From NCBI GenBank assembly GCA_018715765.1, contig DVKY01000038.1, positions 1 to 64,000 of the forward strand: a stretch of 64,000 nucleotides of DNA, given 5' to 3'. Source of the DNA: Fimivicinus intestinavium. Lineage in GTDB: Bacteria; Bacillota; Clostridia; Oscillospirales; Acutalibacteraceae. Within the stretch, counting starts at the first letter, position 1, and the number at the start of each line of letters is the position of its first letter. A model generated the notes under the pieces. The model saw only the letters and a list, made by a program, of their open reading frames with translations, made no database searches and was not told the origin of the DNA. The position numbers and the translations under genes are program-made. Below, piece by piece: positions 43,111 through 51,864 of the stretch.

Positions 43111-43854
43111 ATGGACCGGCTGCGGGCAGAAGGGATTACAAAAAGCTTTGGCGGCACAACGGTGATTCAGGATGTGAGCCTGACGCTGCACGAGGATGAG
43201 CTGGTGTGCCTGCTGGGCGTCAGCGGCGTGGGGAAGAGCACGCTCTTCAACGTCCTCTCCGGCCTGCTCGCGCCGGATAGCGGCCGGGTCCTGCTCGGCG
43301 GGGAGGAGATCACCGGCCAGACGGGCCGCATCAGCTACATGCAGCAGAAGGATTTGCTGCTGCCGCACAAGCGTATTGAGGATAACATCGCCCTGCCGCT
43401 CGTTTTAAAGGGCATGCCCCGCAGGCAGGCGCGCGCGCAGGTGCGGCAGGGGCTGGCGGAATTTGGCCTGGAGGGGACAGAGCGCAAATACCCGGGCCAG
43501 CTTTCCGGAGGCATGCGCCAGCGTGCGGCGCTCTACAGAACTTACCTGTTTAACAGCGAGGTGGCCCTGCTGGACGAGCCCTTCAGCGCGCTGGATGCGA
43601 TCACCAAATCGCAGCTGCATCTGTGGTATCTGGAGATGATGAGCCGGCTGCACATGTCGGCCATCTTCATCACGCACGATATTGATGAGGCGATTTTCCT
43701 CTCCGACCGGATCTATATCATGTCCGGTTCTCCTGGGACGATCTCGCAGGAGATCGAGGTGCGCCAGCCGCGCCCGCGTACCACGCGCTTCACCGCCTCG
43801 GAAACGTTTATGGAATATAAGCGCCAGATCCTGGATGCGTTGAAGATCCAATAA
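43111..43854 (+). CDS. thiZ: ABC transporter ATPase (ThiZ-like)
   Basis: A 247-residue ATPase. Walker A is LGVSGVGKSTLFNVLSG, the signature is LSGGMRQRAALYRTYL, Walker B is VALLDEPFSALDAIT, and the switch His is in IFITHDIDEAIFLSDRI. It energises the ThiXY importer. The ATG at 43111 has GGAAGAGG upstream; an alternative start at 43084 overlaps thiY. A terminator follows, so the operon ends here without thiamine biosynthesis enzymes. Confidence 0.9.
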   Translation: MDRLRAEGITKSFGGTTVIQDVSLTLHEDELVCLLGVSGVGKSTLFNVLSGLLAPDSGRVLLGGEEITGQTGRISYMQQKDLLLPHKRIEDNIALPLVLKGMPRRQARAQVRQGLAEFGLEGTERKYPGQLSGGMRQRAALYRTYLFNSEVALLDEPFSALDAITKSQLHLWYLEMMSRLHMSAIFITHDIDEAIFLSDRIYIMSGSPGTISQEIEVRQPRPRTTRFTASETFMEYKRQILDALKIQ

Positions 43855-43882
43855 GCCGGGCAAAGACGGGTATCATCACACA

Positions 43883-43937
43883 GCCGCCGGAGGCCGCCGC
43901 TCCCGAAACGGGCAGAGCGGGCCTCCGGCGGCCCTTT
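43883..43937 (+). terminator. Terminator of the thi operon
   Basis: GCCGCCGGAGGCC / GGCCTCCGGCGGC, 13 pairs with a 24-base loop, then CCTTTTG. Confidence 0.7.
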
Positions 43938-44041
43938 TGCGCGCAGAGGGCCTGTCAACGGCTTTGCTAAGCGAGGGGAGAGCTGTGGGCGGGGAAACGA
44001 GACGCTCTGCTGCCGAATGGAGGCGAGAGCACGGCCGCCCC

Positions 44042-44070
44042 TTGCCCGGCAAGGTGAATTTGAGTATAAT
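44042..44070 (+). promoter_or_regulatory. Promoter of the LytTR/GHKL operon
   Basis: TTGCCC (44042-44047), 17-base spacer, TATAAT (44065-44070), about 50 bases before the ATG. Confidence 0.7.
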
Positions 44071-44120
44071 AACAGTAATTTATGAGCTGCCGTATCGCAG
44101 GGCGGAGGAGGGAGGTCAAG

Positions 44121-44834
44121 ATGCGCATTGCGGTTTGTGATGACGAACCGGCCATGCTGGAGTATCTCGGCGGGCTTGTGCTCCGCTGGGGGGAGCAGCA
44201 GGGCGAGCAGGTTGCGGTGGAGCGCTTCCCGAGCGCGCAGGCGTTGTGGTTCGCTTGGGCGGAGAGCCCGCGCTTTGACCTTTTGCTGCTCGATATCCAG
44301 ATGGAGGGGATGGACGGCGTGGCGCTAGCGCATAAGATACGGGAGCGGGATGAGCGGTGCGTGATCCTTTTCATCACCGGCACGGCGGAGTTTATGGCGG
44401 AGGGATACGATGTGTCCGCCATGCATTATCTGCTAAAGCCTGTGGATGAGACAAAGCTCTTCGCCTGCCTGGAGAAGGCAGCCGCCCGGCTGCGGCGCGC
44501 TCCCAGGCAGCTGCTCCTGCCCGTCAATGGGGTGCAGACGCGCTTTTGCGCGGAGGATATTTTCTATGCCGAGGCCTTCGCGCACACGGTTTGCATCCAC
44601 ACCGGCACCGCGCAGGCACAGGCGCAGGTCAGCATCAGCGCGCTGGAGCAATTGCTCGCGGGCGAGCCGTTTATCCGCTGCCACCGCTCTTACCTTGTGA
44701 ACCTGCGGCATATCCGCCGCATCGGCAGGGAGGAGCTTTTGCTCGACGGCGGGGAGAAGCTGCCGGTCAGCCGGCGGCTGTATGCGGCGGTGAACGAAGC
44801 GTTTATCCGGTTTTTTAAAGGGGAAGAAGCATGA
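44121..44834 (+). CDS. LytTR-family response regulator
   Basis: A 237-residue response regulator. The receiver domain (1 to about 120) has CDDEPAM acidic residues, the phosphoacceptor Asp in LLLLDIQMEGMDG, and the Lys in HYLLKPVDETK. The C-terminal LytTR domain (about 130-235) has the typical FIRCHRSYLVNLRHIRRI block for DNA binding. GGAGG is five bases before the ATG. Its stop overlaps the kinase start by four bases. Targets are unknown; the ABC exporter pair downstream is a candidate. Confidence 0.92.
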   Translation: MRIAVCDDEPAMLEYLGGLVLRWGEQQGEQVAVERFPSAQALWFAWAESPRFDLLLLDIQMEGMDGVALAHKIRERDERCVILFITGTAEFMAEGYDVSAMHYLLKPVDETKLFACLEKAAARLRRAPRQLLLPVNGVQTRFCAEDIFYAEAFAHTVCIHTGTAQAQAQVSISALEQLLAGEPFIRCHRSYLVNLRHIRRIGREELLLDGGEKLPVSRRLYAAVNEAFIRFFKGEEA

Positions 44835-45568
44835 AAAACGGGCTTTTGATCGCGGGCGCGGTGGTACTGTTGCTCCTGCTGGCGGCGGGGCTGGCGCTTC
44901 TGGTGCGGCGGCTGATCAACCGCAGCGCGGAGAAGCGCGTCGCAGCCTACCAGAACGAGCTGATGGAGCGGCACTACCATGAGGTGGAGAATATGTACCG
45001 CCAGATGCGTGGCTGGCGGCATGATTACCATAACCATATCCAGACGATGAAGGCATACCTCGCCATGGGGCAGGCGGACCGGCTGGAGGGCTACCTCGCC
45101 TCTCTTGACCAGGATTTGAACCGGGTTGACACGGTGGTGAAAACCGGCAATGTGATGGTGGATGCGATTTTAAACAGCAAGCTCTCCATGGCGCAAGCCA
45201 AGGGCATCGCCGTGAACGCAAAGGCGGCGGTGCCGCCGGAGCTCTCGGTAGCGGAAACGGATTTGTGCGTGATCCTCGGCAACCTTCTGGATAACGCCAT
45301 GGAGGCCTGCATGAAGCAGGCAGAGCAGGAGGAGCGCTTCCTCCGTGTTTATATCGGGCGCTTTAAGGGCCAGTTTTATCTCTCTGTGAGCAACTCTGTG
45401 GGCGGGCAGCTGCAAAAACGCGGCGGCGTGTATCAGAGCACGAAATCCGGCAGCCATGGCTTTGGCCTCAGGCGCGTGGATGCGCTCATTGAAAAATACG
45501 GCGGCTACCTCAACCGGCAGGATGAGGGCGATGTGTTTGCCACAGAAGTGATGCTGCCGCTGGAATAG
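44831..45568 (+). CDS. GHKL-domain sensor histidine kinase
   Basis: A 245-residue kinase with only one membrane segment (about residues 5-27), then a coiled linker, the phosphoacceptor block RGWRHDYHNHIQTMKAYL, and a GHKL ATPase domain with LGNLLDNAMEAC (N box) and GSHGFGLRRVD (G box). It resembles the cytoplasmic half of AgrC-type kinases but lacks their multi-helix sensor, so what it senses and whether it needs a partner is unclear. It is coupled to the LytTR regulator. Confidence 0.9.
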   Translation: MKNGLLIAGAVVLLLLLAAGLALLVRRLINRSAEKRVAAYQNELMERHYHEVENMYRQMRGWRHDYHNHIQTMKAYLAMGQADRLEGYLASLDQDLNRVDTVVKTGNVMVDAILNSKLSMAQAKGIAVNAKAAVPPELSVAETDLCVILGNLLDNAMEACMKQAEQEERFLRVYIGRFKGQFYLSVSNSVGGQLQKRGGVYQSTKSGSHGFGLRRVDALIEKYGGYLNRQDEGDVFATEVMLPLE

Positions 45569-45597
45569 CTGGGAGATCCCAAACCATTCGTGCATCC

Positions 45598-45632
45598 AAA
45601 CGGGCCGTTCATGCAGGAACGGCCCGTTTTTT
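45598..45632 (+). terminator. Terminator of the two-component operon
   Basis: AAACGGGCCGTTC / GAACGGCCCGTTT with loop ATGCAG and a T run. Confidence 0.9.
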
Positions 45633-45676
45633 GCAAAAGCGTGGTACGATAGCAGCAAAGGAAAGGAGGGCTTCTC

Positions 45677-47497
45677 ATGGACAACGTCTCAGAGGGGTAC
45701 CAAAGGAAATACACGGTTCGGGAGAATCTCCGGTATCTTCTGCGCGGCTTTTGGCAGTTGGACAAAAAGCGGATGCTGCTGTCGCTGACGCAGCTTTTCC
45801 CGCGCATTTTGCTGCCTCTGTTTTCTCTGCTGCTGTCACGGCTGTTCATCGACTGCATCGTCAACCACCGCGCCGCGCGGGAGCTGATCGCGGCCACGCT
45901 GCTGTTCATCCTGCTGTTCGGCGTACTGCGCATTCTGGAAAAGAACCTCGAGGTCTCCACCACCCTGCTGGGCGTCAAACGCCGCCACCAGTATTACATC
46001 GACCGCTTCGACAAGCTCGTCACCATTCGCTACGATGTGCTGGAAAGCCCTGGCGGCCGCAAGCTCACCAAAAACAGCGAGCAGTTCATCCGCAGCGAAA
46101 ATAGCGGCGCACGCGCCTTTTGGGATCACTTCCGCGTGTTGCTGCTGGACCTGTTGGGCATTGCGGGCTACAGCGCCATCATCGGCGCCGTCCAGCCGTG
46201 GCTGATCGTGCTGGTGCTGGCGGTCACCGGCCTGATCTTCTGGCTGGGGCAGATGGACAACAGGCAGCAAATGAACGAATACCGCCAGATCTCCACCAAT
46301 TACATGAAGCACAGCTACCTGCAGCGCATCACGCGGGAATTGACCGCCGGCAAGGATATGCGCCTGTTCGGGATGCGGCCATGGTTTACCGCCAAGCGCC
46401 GTGGCGTCTCGGAGGAACGGTTTGCAATCGACCGCCGCTACGGCCGCATCTTCACTGTCTATGAAACGCTCACCGCCGTGCTGGTGGCGGTGCGGGATTT
46501 GACCGCTTACCTCGTCTTTATCGCGCAGGTGCTGCAAGGCCGCATGAGCCCGGCGGATTTTGTGTTCTGCATCGGGCTGGTCATGGGCTTTTCCAACTGG
46601 ACGCTCAACATCCAGCAGCAGATGCGCTTTCTCGACCACGATCTGCGCGAATGCGATGAATTCCGTCAATTTCTCGATTTGCCGGATACCCAGCTGCGCG
46701 ATGCGCTGCCTCCTGATCAGCCGCCCGTGCCCTGCCGGGTGGAGTTTGACCACGTTTCTTTTGCGTATCCCGGCGCGGGAATACCCGTGCTAAAGGATAT
46801 CACCTTCACTGTGGAGCCCGGGGAGCACATTGCGCTCGTGGGTGTGAACGGCGCGGGAAAAACCACCTGCATGAAGTTGCTGTGCGGGCTGTATCTGCCC
46901 GATCAGGGGGAAATCCGCATCGACGGAAAAAAGACCTCCGACTACCGCCCCGGGGAGCTGCTGCAGCGGTTTTCCGCACTGTTTCAGGAGTATGTGGCGC
47001 TGCCCGTCTCCGTGGCGCAGAATGTCTCCATGCTGCCTGAATCAGAGACGGATAAGGCACGCGTGCGCTTTTGCCTCCGGCAGGCCGGGCTTTTGGAAAA
47101 AATCGAGCGGCTGCCGGACGGCCTGGAAATGCTGTTGGACAAAACGCTCTCCGAAAATGCCATCGATCTCTCCGGCGGGGAGCGGCAGCGGCTGCTGCTG
47201 GCGCGCGCGCTGTACAAATCTGCGCCCATCATCCTGCTGGATGAACCCACCGCCGCGCTCGACCCGCTGGCTGAGCAGGAAATGTATCTGCGTTACCACG
47301 AAATGACCCGCAACCGCACAGCCTTTTACATCTCGCACCGCCTGGCGAGCACACGGTTCTGCGACCGCATTCTGCTGCTCGAAAACGGATACATCGCCGA
47401 ATGCGGTTCCCATCAGCAGCTGATGAAGGCACACGGCAGCTACGCCAAAATGTTTGAGGTGCAAAGCCGCTATTACCGGGAACAGGAGGAAGCGTAA
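45677..47497 (+). CDS. ABC exporter, fused permease-ATPase, first subunit
   Basis: A 606-residue half-transporter: six membrane segments (about 30-310) and a nucleotide-binding domain (about 350-600). Walker A GVNGAGKTTCMK, signature LSGGERQRLLLARAL, Walker B IILLDEPTAALDPL with catalytic Glu, and YISHRLAS with the switch His are all intact. It forms a pair with the next gene, overlapping it by one base (TAATG). The ATG has AAAGGAGG upstream. It stands 108 bases beyond the LytTR/GHKL genes, past a terminator. The substrate is unknown: drug, peptide or lipid. Confidence 0.9.
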   Translation: MDNVSEGYQRKYTVRENLRYLLRGFWQLDKKRMLLSLTQLFPRILLPLFSLLLSRLFIDCIVNHRAARELIAATLLFILLFGVLRILEKNLEVSTTLLGVKRRHQYYIDRFDKLVTIRYDVLESPGGRKLTKNSEQFIRSENSGARAFWDHFRVLLLDLLGIAGYSAIIGAVQPWLIVLVLAVTGLIFWLGQMDNRQQMNEYRQISTNYMKHSYLQRITRELTAGKDMRLFGMRPWFTAKRRGVSEERFAIDRRYGRIFTVYETLTAVLVAVRDLTAYLVFIAQVLQGRMSPADFVFCIGLVMGFSNWTLNIQQQMRFLDHDLRECDEFRQFLDLPDTQLRDALPPDQPPVPCRVEFDHVSFAYPGAGIPVLKDITFTVEPGEHIALVGVNGAGKTTCMKLLCGLYLPDQGEIRIDGKKTSDYRPGELLQRFSALFQEYVALPVSVAQNVSMLPESETDKARVRFCLRQAGLLEKIERLPDGLEMLLDKTLSENAIDLSGGERQRLLLARALYKSAPIILLDEPTAALDPLAEQEMYLRYHEMTRNRTAFYISHRLASTRFCDRILLLENGYIAECGSHQQLMKAHGSYAKMFEVQSRYYREQEEA

Positions 47498-49353
47498 TGA
47501 AACAACGCAAGGAACAGTGGGCGCTGTTTGTGCGCGCGATGCGTGAAACGCAAAAATGCGCCCCGCACTATTGGCTGGTGCAGGTGCTCACCGCCCTCTG
47601 CGAGGCGGCGCGCCCCTTCCCCATGCTGTGGTTCGGCGCAGCCATTGTGGATGAGCTCACCACCCTTTGCCGCCCACAGATGCTGCTGAGTGATCTGGCG
47701 TGGGGGATCGGGCTGACCCTTGCCGCGCAGGTGGGCTACGCGGCGCTGATGCGTTACGCCTGGCCATTGACCGGCGATCATGTCTACGGCGGCGAGGAGG
47801 AACAGGTAGAGCAGTTTTTGCTGCGCATCGACTACGAACAGCTGGAGGATCCCGCGTTTCAGGCCAAGCTGCTCAAGCATCGGGAAATCTCCCAAAACAC
47901 CGGCGGCTCCCTGTATAACCTGCACTTTGCGATGCGCACGCTCTTTTTGGGCGTTTTCCAATTGGCGTTCTCCATCGCCCTGGCGGCGCCGGTGCTCGGC
48001 GTGCTGCTGCGCACCACGGGTGATTCCTTTTGGCAATCCACGCAGCTAAACTGGTGCATGGCGGGAATTCTGCTGGTGTGCATCGTACTGGAGATCCTTT
48101 TCAATGCGCAGCTCAACAAAAAAGGCGTCTATTATCAGGATCAGCTGTACCGGGGGATACGAATCTACACAGCCTATGAGGAGCTGCTGGAAAACTACCA
48201 TTGCGGGAAGGAGCTGCGCCTGTTCCACGCCCACCGCCTGATCCACGAAAAAACAGACGAGCTGCTGCACAACTTTATATTCTCCTACTACAAAAAATCC
48301 AACGATGAAATGCGCCGCTTTGCAACGCCGTCCGCGGTGGTGGAAACCGTGCTCACCGGCTGTATTTACCTGTTTTTGGCGCTCAAGGCGATGGCGGGGC
48401 TGTTCTCCATCGGCAATCTGGTCAAATATGTGGGCGTGATTCAGCAACTGGTGCAGGGCATTTCGTCCATCGGTTCCAGCATCACTATGGTGCTCTACCA
48501 GCTCCACTATGTGCATTATTATTTTGATATCATCGACACGCCCAACGTGCAGCATCCCGGCACGCTGCCAGTGGAAAAGCGCGATGACCACCAGTTTTTG
48601 CTCGCGTTTGAGGATGTCAGCTTCCGCTACCCGGGCAGCGATACGTTTGTGCTGCGCCATTTTTCCGCTACCTTCCGCGTGGGTGAACGGCTGGCGGTGG
48701 TCGGGCCGAATGGCTCCGGCAAGAGCACGATGATCAAGCTGTTGTGCCGCCTGTATGACCCGCAGGAAGGGCGTATCACCCTCAACGGCATCGACATCCG
48801 CAAATACAACATCGAGGAATACCGCACGCTGTTTTCCGTGGTGTTTCAGGATTTTCGGATTTTCTCCCTTCCCATAGGTGAGAACGTGGCCTCCGGCGTC
48901 CAGGTGGACGAACCGCGCGCCGTGCAAGCGCTTCGGCAGGCGGGCCTGGGGGAGCGGCTGCAAACGCTGCCCAACGGGCTGCATACGCTGCTGTATCAGG
49001 ATTTTGAGGAGGGCGGCGTGGAGATTTCCGGCGGCGAAGCGCAGAAAATTGCGTTTGCGCGCGCGCTATACAAGGATGCGCCGTTTATCATTTTGGATGA
49101 ACCCACCGCCGCGCTCGACCCGTTGGCCGAGGCGGAGCTGTACCAGAGCTTTAACCGGTTTGTCGGCGACCGCACCGCGATCTATATCTCTCACCGGTTG
49201 TCCTCCTGCCGTTTCTGCGACAAAATCCTCGTATTCGACAAGGGCGAGGCCGTGCAGTCCGGCACGCATGAATCCCTGTTGGCGGAGGAAGGCGGCTTGT
49301 ACCACGCCCTGTGGAACGCACAGGCGCAGTATTACATCCCGCAGGAGGAGTAA
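47497..49353 (+). CDS. ABC exporter, fused permease-ATPase, second subunit
   Basis: A 618-residue half-transporter, partner of the preceding gene. Membrane domain about 25-330, nucleotide-binding domain about 365-610 with Walker A GPNGSGKSTMIK, signature ISGGEAQKIAFARAL (slightly altered), Walker B IILDEPTAALDPL and YISHRLSS. All catalytic residues are present, so both sites may work. It ends before a strong terminator, closing a two-gene unit. Confidence 0.9.
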   Translation: MKQRKEQWALFVRAMRETQKCAPHYWLVQVLTALCEAARPFPMLWFGAAIVDELTTLCRPQMLLSDLAWGIGLTLAAQVGYAALMRYAWPLTGDHVYGGEEEQVEQFLLRIDYEQLEDPAFQAKLLKHREISQNTGGSLYNLHFAMRTLFLGVFQLAFSIALAAPVLGVLLRTTGDSFWQSTQLNWCMAGILLVCIVLEILFNAQLNKKGVYYQDQLYRGIRIYTAYEELLENYHCGKELRLFHAHRLIHEKTDELLHNFIFSYYKKSNDEMRRFATPSAVVETVLTGCIYLFLALKAMAGLFSIGNLVKYVGVIQQLVQGISSIGSSITMVLYQLHYVHYYFDIIDTPNVQHPGTLPVEKRDDHQFLLAFEDVSFRYPGSDTFVLRHFSATFRVGERLAVVGPNGSGKSTMIKLLCRLYDPQEGRITLNGIDIRKYNIEEYRTLFSVVFQDFRIFSLPIGENVASGVQVDEPRAVQALRQAGLGERLQTLPNGLHTLLYQDFEEGGVEISGGEAQKIAFARALYKDAPFIILDEPTAALDPLAEAELYQSFNRFVGDRTAIYISHRLSSCRFCDKILVFDKGEAVQSGTHESLLAEEGGLYHALWNAQAQYYIPQEE

Positions 49354-49379
49354 GCGGCCGGACGGAGCGAAAGGCAGTA

Positions 49380-49420
49380 GCCTGCCAACCGATGGGGGCA
49401 TCGGTTGGCAGGCGTTTTTT
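49380..49420 (+). terminator. Strong terminator after the ABC exporter pair
   Basis: GCCTGCCAACCGATG / CATCGGTTGGCAGGC, 15 pairs, loop GGGG, then GTTTTTT. Confidence 0.92.
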
Positions 49421-49504
49421 CAATATCTGTCTGACATACGGGGGCGTTTCCGGTGGTTTTCAAAGAAAAAGGGAATTTGTCTGTATCCTGTATTTTTGTT
49501 TGGG

Positions 49505-49541
49505 TTGACTCCATAATTTTTTTTATTTATATTGTAAATAA
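49505..49541 (+). promoter_or_regulatory. Promoter with overlapping inverted repeat before the PIG-L gene
   Basis: TTGACT (49505-49510), 17-base spacer, TATATT (49528-49533). The -10 is covered by the inverted repeat TTATTTA-TATTG-TAAATAA (49523-49541), a likely repressor site. Confidence 0.65.
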
Positions 49542-49582
49542 CAGGCTAATACCTACAATTTGCAGCGAAAAGAGGAAAATGT

Positions 49583-50344
49583 ATGGAAAACGTATCGTTC
49601 GATGTTGCGGCGCTGTTGTCTCCGCCGGATATTTTACAATGCAGGCGGGTACTGTGTATCCAGCCGCACCCGGATGACAATGAGATCGGCATGGGCGGGG
49701 TGATTGCCGCACTCGCCCAAAACGGATGTGAGGTGCACTACCTGACGGTGACGGACGGCAGCCAGGGCAACAAGGATCGCGCCGCTTCCGCAGAGGAGAC
49801 CGCCCGCATTCGGCACCAGGAGACAATCGCAGCGGGAACCTGCCTGGGGGCGCAGGGCTTCCACTTCCTCGGTCACGAGGATGGGACGCTGTCGGATGTG
49901 CTGGCGCTTTCGGCGGAGATTGCATGTGTGATCCGCCAGGTACGGCCGGACGCTGTTTTTGCGCCGGATCCCTGGCTGGAGTACGAGAGCCACTGGGATC
50001 ATATTGTCACCGGGCGCGCGGCTGCCAACGCCTTTTTGATGAGCGGCAGAAACAAAGTGCCGGGCGCGGAAGGGACGCAGCCCTACTCCGCAGCGGCCAT
50101 CGGCTATTATTTTACGGCGCAGCCCAACACGGTGATCGATGTTTCCGCCGTGTTTGAAAAAAAGTTTGAGGCAATCGCGCTGCACGACAGCCAGATGGAT
50201 GCACAGACGCTGGCGATGTATCGCGTTTATTTTACCATGAAGGGTCAGGAACTGGCGCAAGGGCGCGGCTTTGCGCTAGGGGAAGGGCTGAAGGTCCTCT
50301 CCCCGCTGCATGTGCACTGCTTTGCCGACGCCGGCCGTATTTGA
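49583..50344 (+). CDS. PIG-L (LmbE-like) family deacetylase
   Basis: A 253-residue zinc-dependent N-deacetylase. The metal motif is QPHPDDNEIGMGGVI, with VTDGSQGNKDR and the later WLEYESHWDHIVTGRAAANAF supplying further residues. Members remove acetyl groups from N-acetylglucosamine-type sugars or conjugates. It is cytoplasmic and shares a transcript with a GPH symporter 22 bases downstream, so it probably acts on the sugar that this symporter imports. AGAGGAAA precedes the ATG. Confidence 0.85.
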   Translation: MENVSFDVAALLSPPDILQCRRVLCIQPHPDDNEIGMGGVIAALAQNGCEVHYLTVTDGSQGNKDRAASAEETARIRHQETIAAGTCLGAQGFHFLGHEDGTLSDVLALSAEIACVIRQVRPDAVFAPDPWLEYESHWDHIVTGRAAANAFLMSGRNKVPGAEGTQPYSAAAIGYYFTAQPNTVIDVSAVFEKKFEAIALHDSQMDAQTLAMYRVYFTMKGQELAQGRGFALGEGLKVLSPLHVHCFADAGRI

Positions 50345-50366
50345 CCGAACAGAAAGGAGCAAAAGT

Positions 50367-51686
50367 ATGGCAATGAAAAAGGCCAAACGCTATAACCGGC
50401 CGTGGCGGTATGCGCTGATGATGTTCGGGCTATCCGTTGCAGGGTATATGTATACGACGTACGGCACCTATTTTTACACGGAGCAGGTTGGGCTGACGAT
50501 GGCCTCCATCGCCTTGGCCAACACGATCTATGCGATTTGGGATGCCTTTAACGATCCGATTGCCGGCTATTTATCTGACCGTACCCGTACCCGCTGGGGC
50601 CGCCGCAAGCCCTGGCTGGTGGTCAGCGTTCCCGTCTTTATCGCCGCGTCAATCCTCTTTTTCAGCCCGCCCGCTGCTTTGGGCACCGGCGTGGGTCTGG
50701 TTGTTTATTTCACCTTCTTTTTGATGCTGACGGAAACGGGGAACACGATCTCCACGGTTAACTACCACTCGCTGCTGCCGGAGCTGTACCGTGATGAAAA
50801 GCAGCGCAACCAGGCCAATTCGCTGCGCCAGGCCATGCAGCTCGTGGGGATGATTATCGGCGTTTCTCTGGTGCCGATGATCACCAGCCGTATCGGCTAC
50901 CCGAATACGGCCCTGCTGCTGGGGCTGCTTAGCGGCGCGTTGCTCCTCTATTCCATTTTAGGCTGTAAGGAGCGCAGCGAATTCAGCAGCAGCCGGCAGC
51001 CGGGGCTTTGGGCTTCCCTGAAGGCGCTGGCGGCGAACAGGAATTTCTGGATGGTGGCCATCTCCCACTTCTTTTATCAATCCACAAGCGCACTGCTGCT
51101 GGCGGGCATCCCCTTTTACATCAAATATACGTTGGAGCTCCCGGATCAAAACGCCACCTTCCTGTCGGCAGCGGTGTTTGTCAGCGCGATCCCATCCATG
51201 TATCTTTGGTACCGCCTGATTAACCGTATCGGCACGCTGAAGTGCTGGCGCATCGCTTTGGCGTGGCTCGGCCTCTCCCTGGTGCCGATGTATTTCATCC
51301 ATTCCCTGCTGCCGGCTTGCCTGTGCGGCGTATTGGTGGGCATCGGGATTGCTGGCGTAACGGCCAACCTGGATATGGTCAATTCCACCTTGATTGAAGA
51401 TGACGCCAGGCGGAACGGGGTGCGTCGCGAGGCGACCTTTTTTGCAGGCATCAGCTTTATCAGCCGCCTCTCCAGCCTGACCCGCAGCGGCGTTTATATG
51501 CTGGTGTATGTGCTATTTGGCTTTGAATCGGGGGATAATCCGGGGACGATGCCTGGCACGGCCGCCCGTTTTATGATGATTGTTTTCCCCATCGCGCTGA
51601 TGGCGCTGTCGTTCCTGTTTTCACTGCTTGTTCGCCTGAAGACTGCGGGCGCGCTGGCCGAAGCAGAGCGGGCTGCGGAAGAATAA
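50367..51686 (+). CDS. GPH-family sugar:cation symporter
   Basis: A 439-residue, 12-helix member of the GPH group of normal length, with IWDAFNDPIAGYLSDRTRTRWGRRKPW as the family signature near helix 2-3. The ATG at 50367 has AAAGGAG eight bases upstream. Cotranscribed with a PIG-L deacetylase, which suggests that its substrate carries an N-acetyl sugar. Unlike the two other GPH symporters here it has no charged insertion or tail. Confidence 0.88.
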   Translation: MAMKKAKRYNRPWRYALMMFGLSVAGYMYTTYGTYFYTEQVGLTMASIALANTIYAIWDAFNDPIAGYLSDRTRTRWGRRKPWLVVSVPVFIAASILFFSPPAALGTGVGLVVYFTFFLMLTETGNTISTVNYHSLLPELYRDEKQRNQANSLRQAMQLVGMIIGVSLVPMITSRIGYPNTALLLGLLSGALLLYSILGCKERSEFSSSRQPGLWASLKALAANRNFWMVAISHFFYQSTSALLLAGIPFYIKYTLELPDQNATFLSAAVFVSAIPSMYLWYRLINRIGTLKCWRIALAWLGLSLVPMYFIHSLLPACLCGVLVGIGIAGVTANLDMVNSTLIEDDARRNGVRREATFFAGISFISRLSSLTRSGVYMLVYVLFGFESGDNPGTMPGTAARFMMIVFPIALMALSFLFSLLVRLKTAGALAEAERAAEE

Positions 51687-51777
51687 AAGCCGGATGGCGG
51701 CCAGCGGAGTTCAATAGCTTTTTGCAGCACAGAGGCCCCCTGGCGGTTTGCGAAAAACGGAAGATATTAAAAATAGA

Positions 51778-51824
51778 AGCCGGAACGCCTGCGCGCACTT
51801 TTTTGCGCCGCAGGCGTTCCGGCT
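51778..51824 (-). terminator. Terminator of the CAP-domain lipoprotein gene
   Basis: Sixteen-pair stem AGCCGGAACGCCTGCG / CGCAGGCGTTCCGGCT; on the minus strand it is followed by TCTATTTTTAA. It may also stop plus-strand transcripts from the GPH gene. Confidence 0.7.
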
Positions 51825-51864
51825 CCCTTGGCCGAGCCTTGCGTTTATTCTCCGCAAGCCGTAT

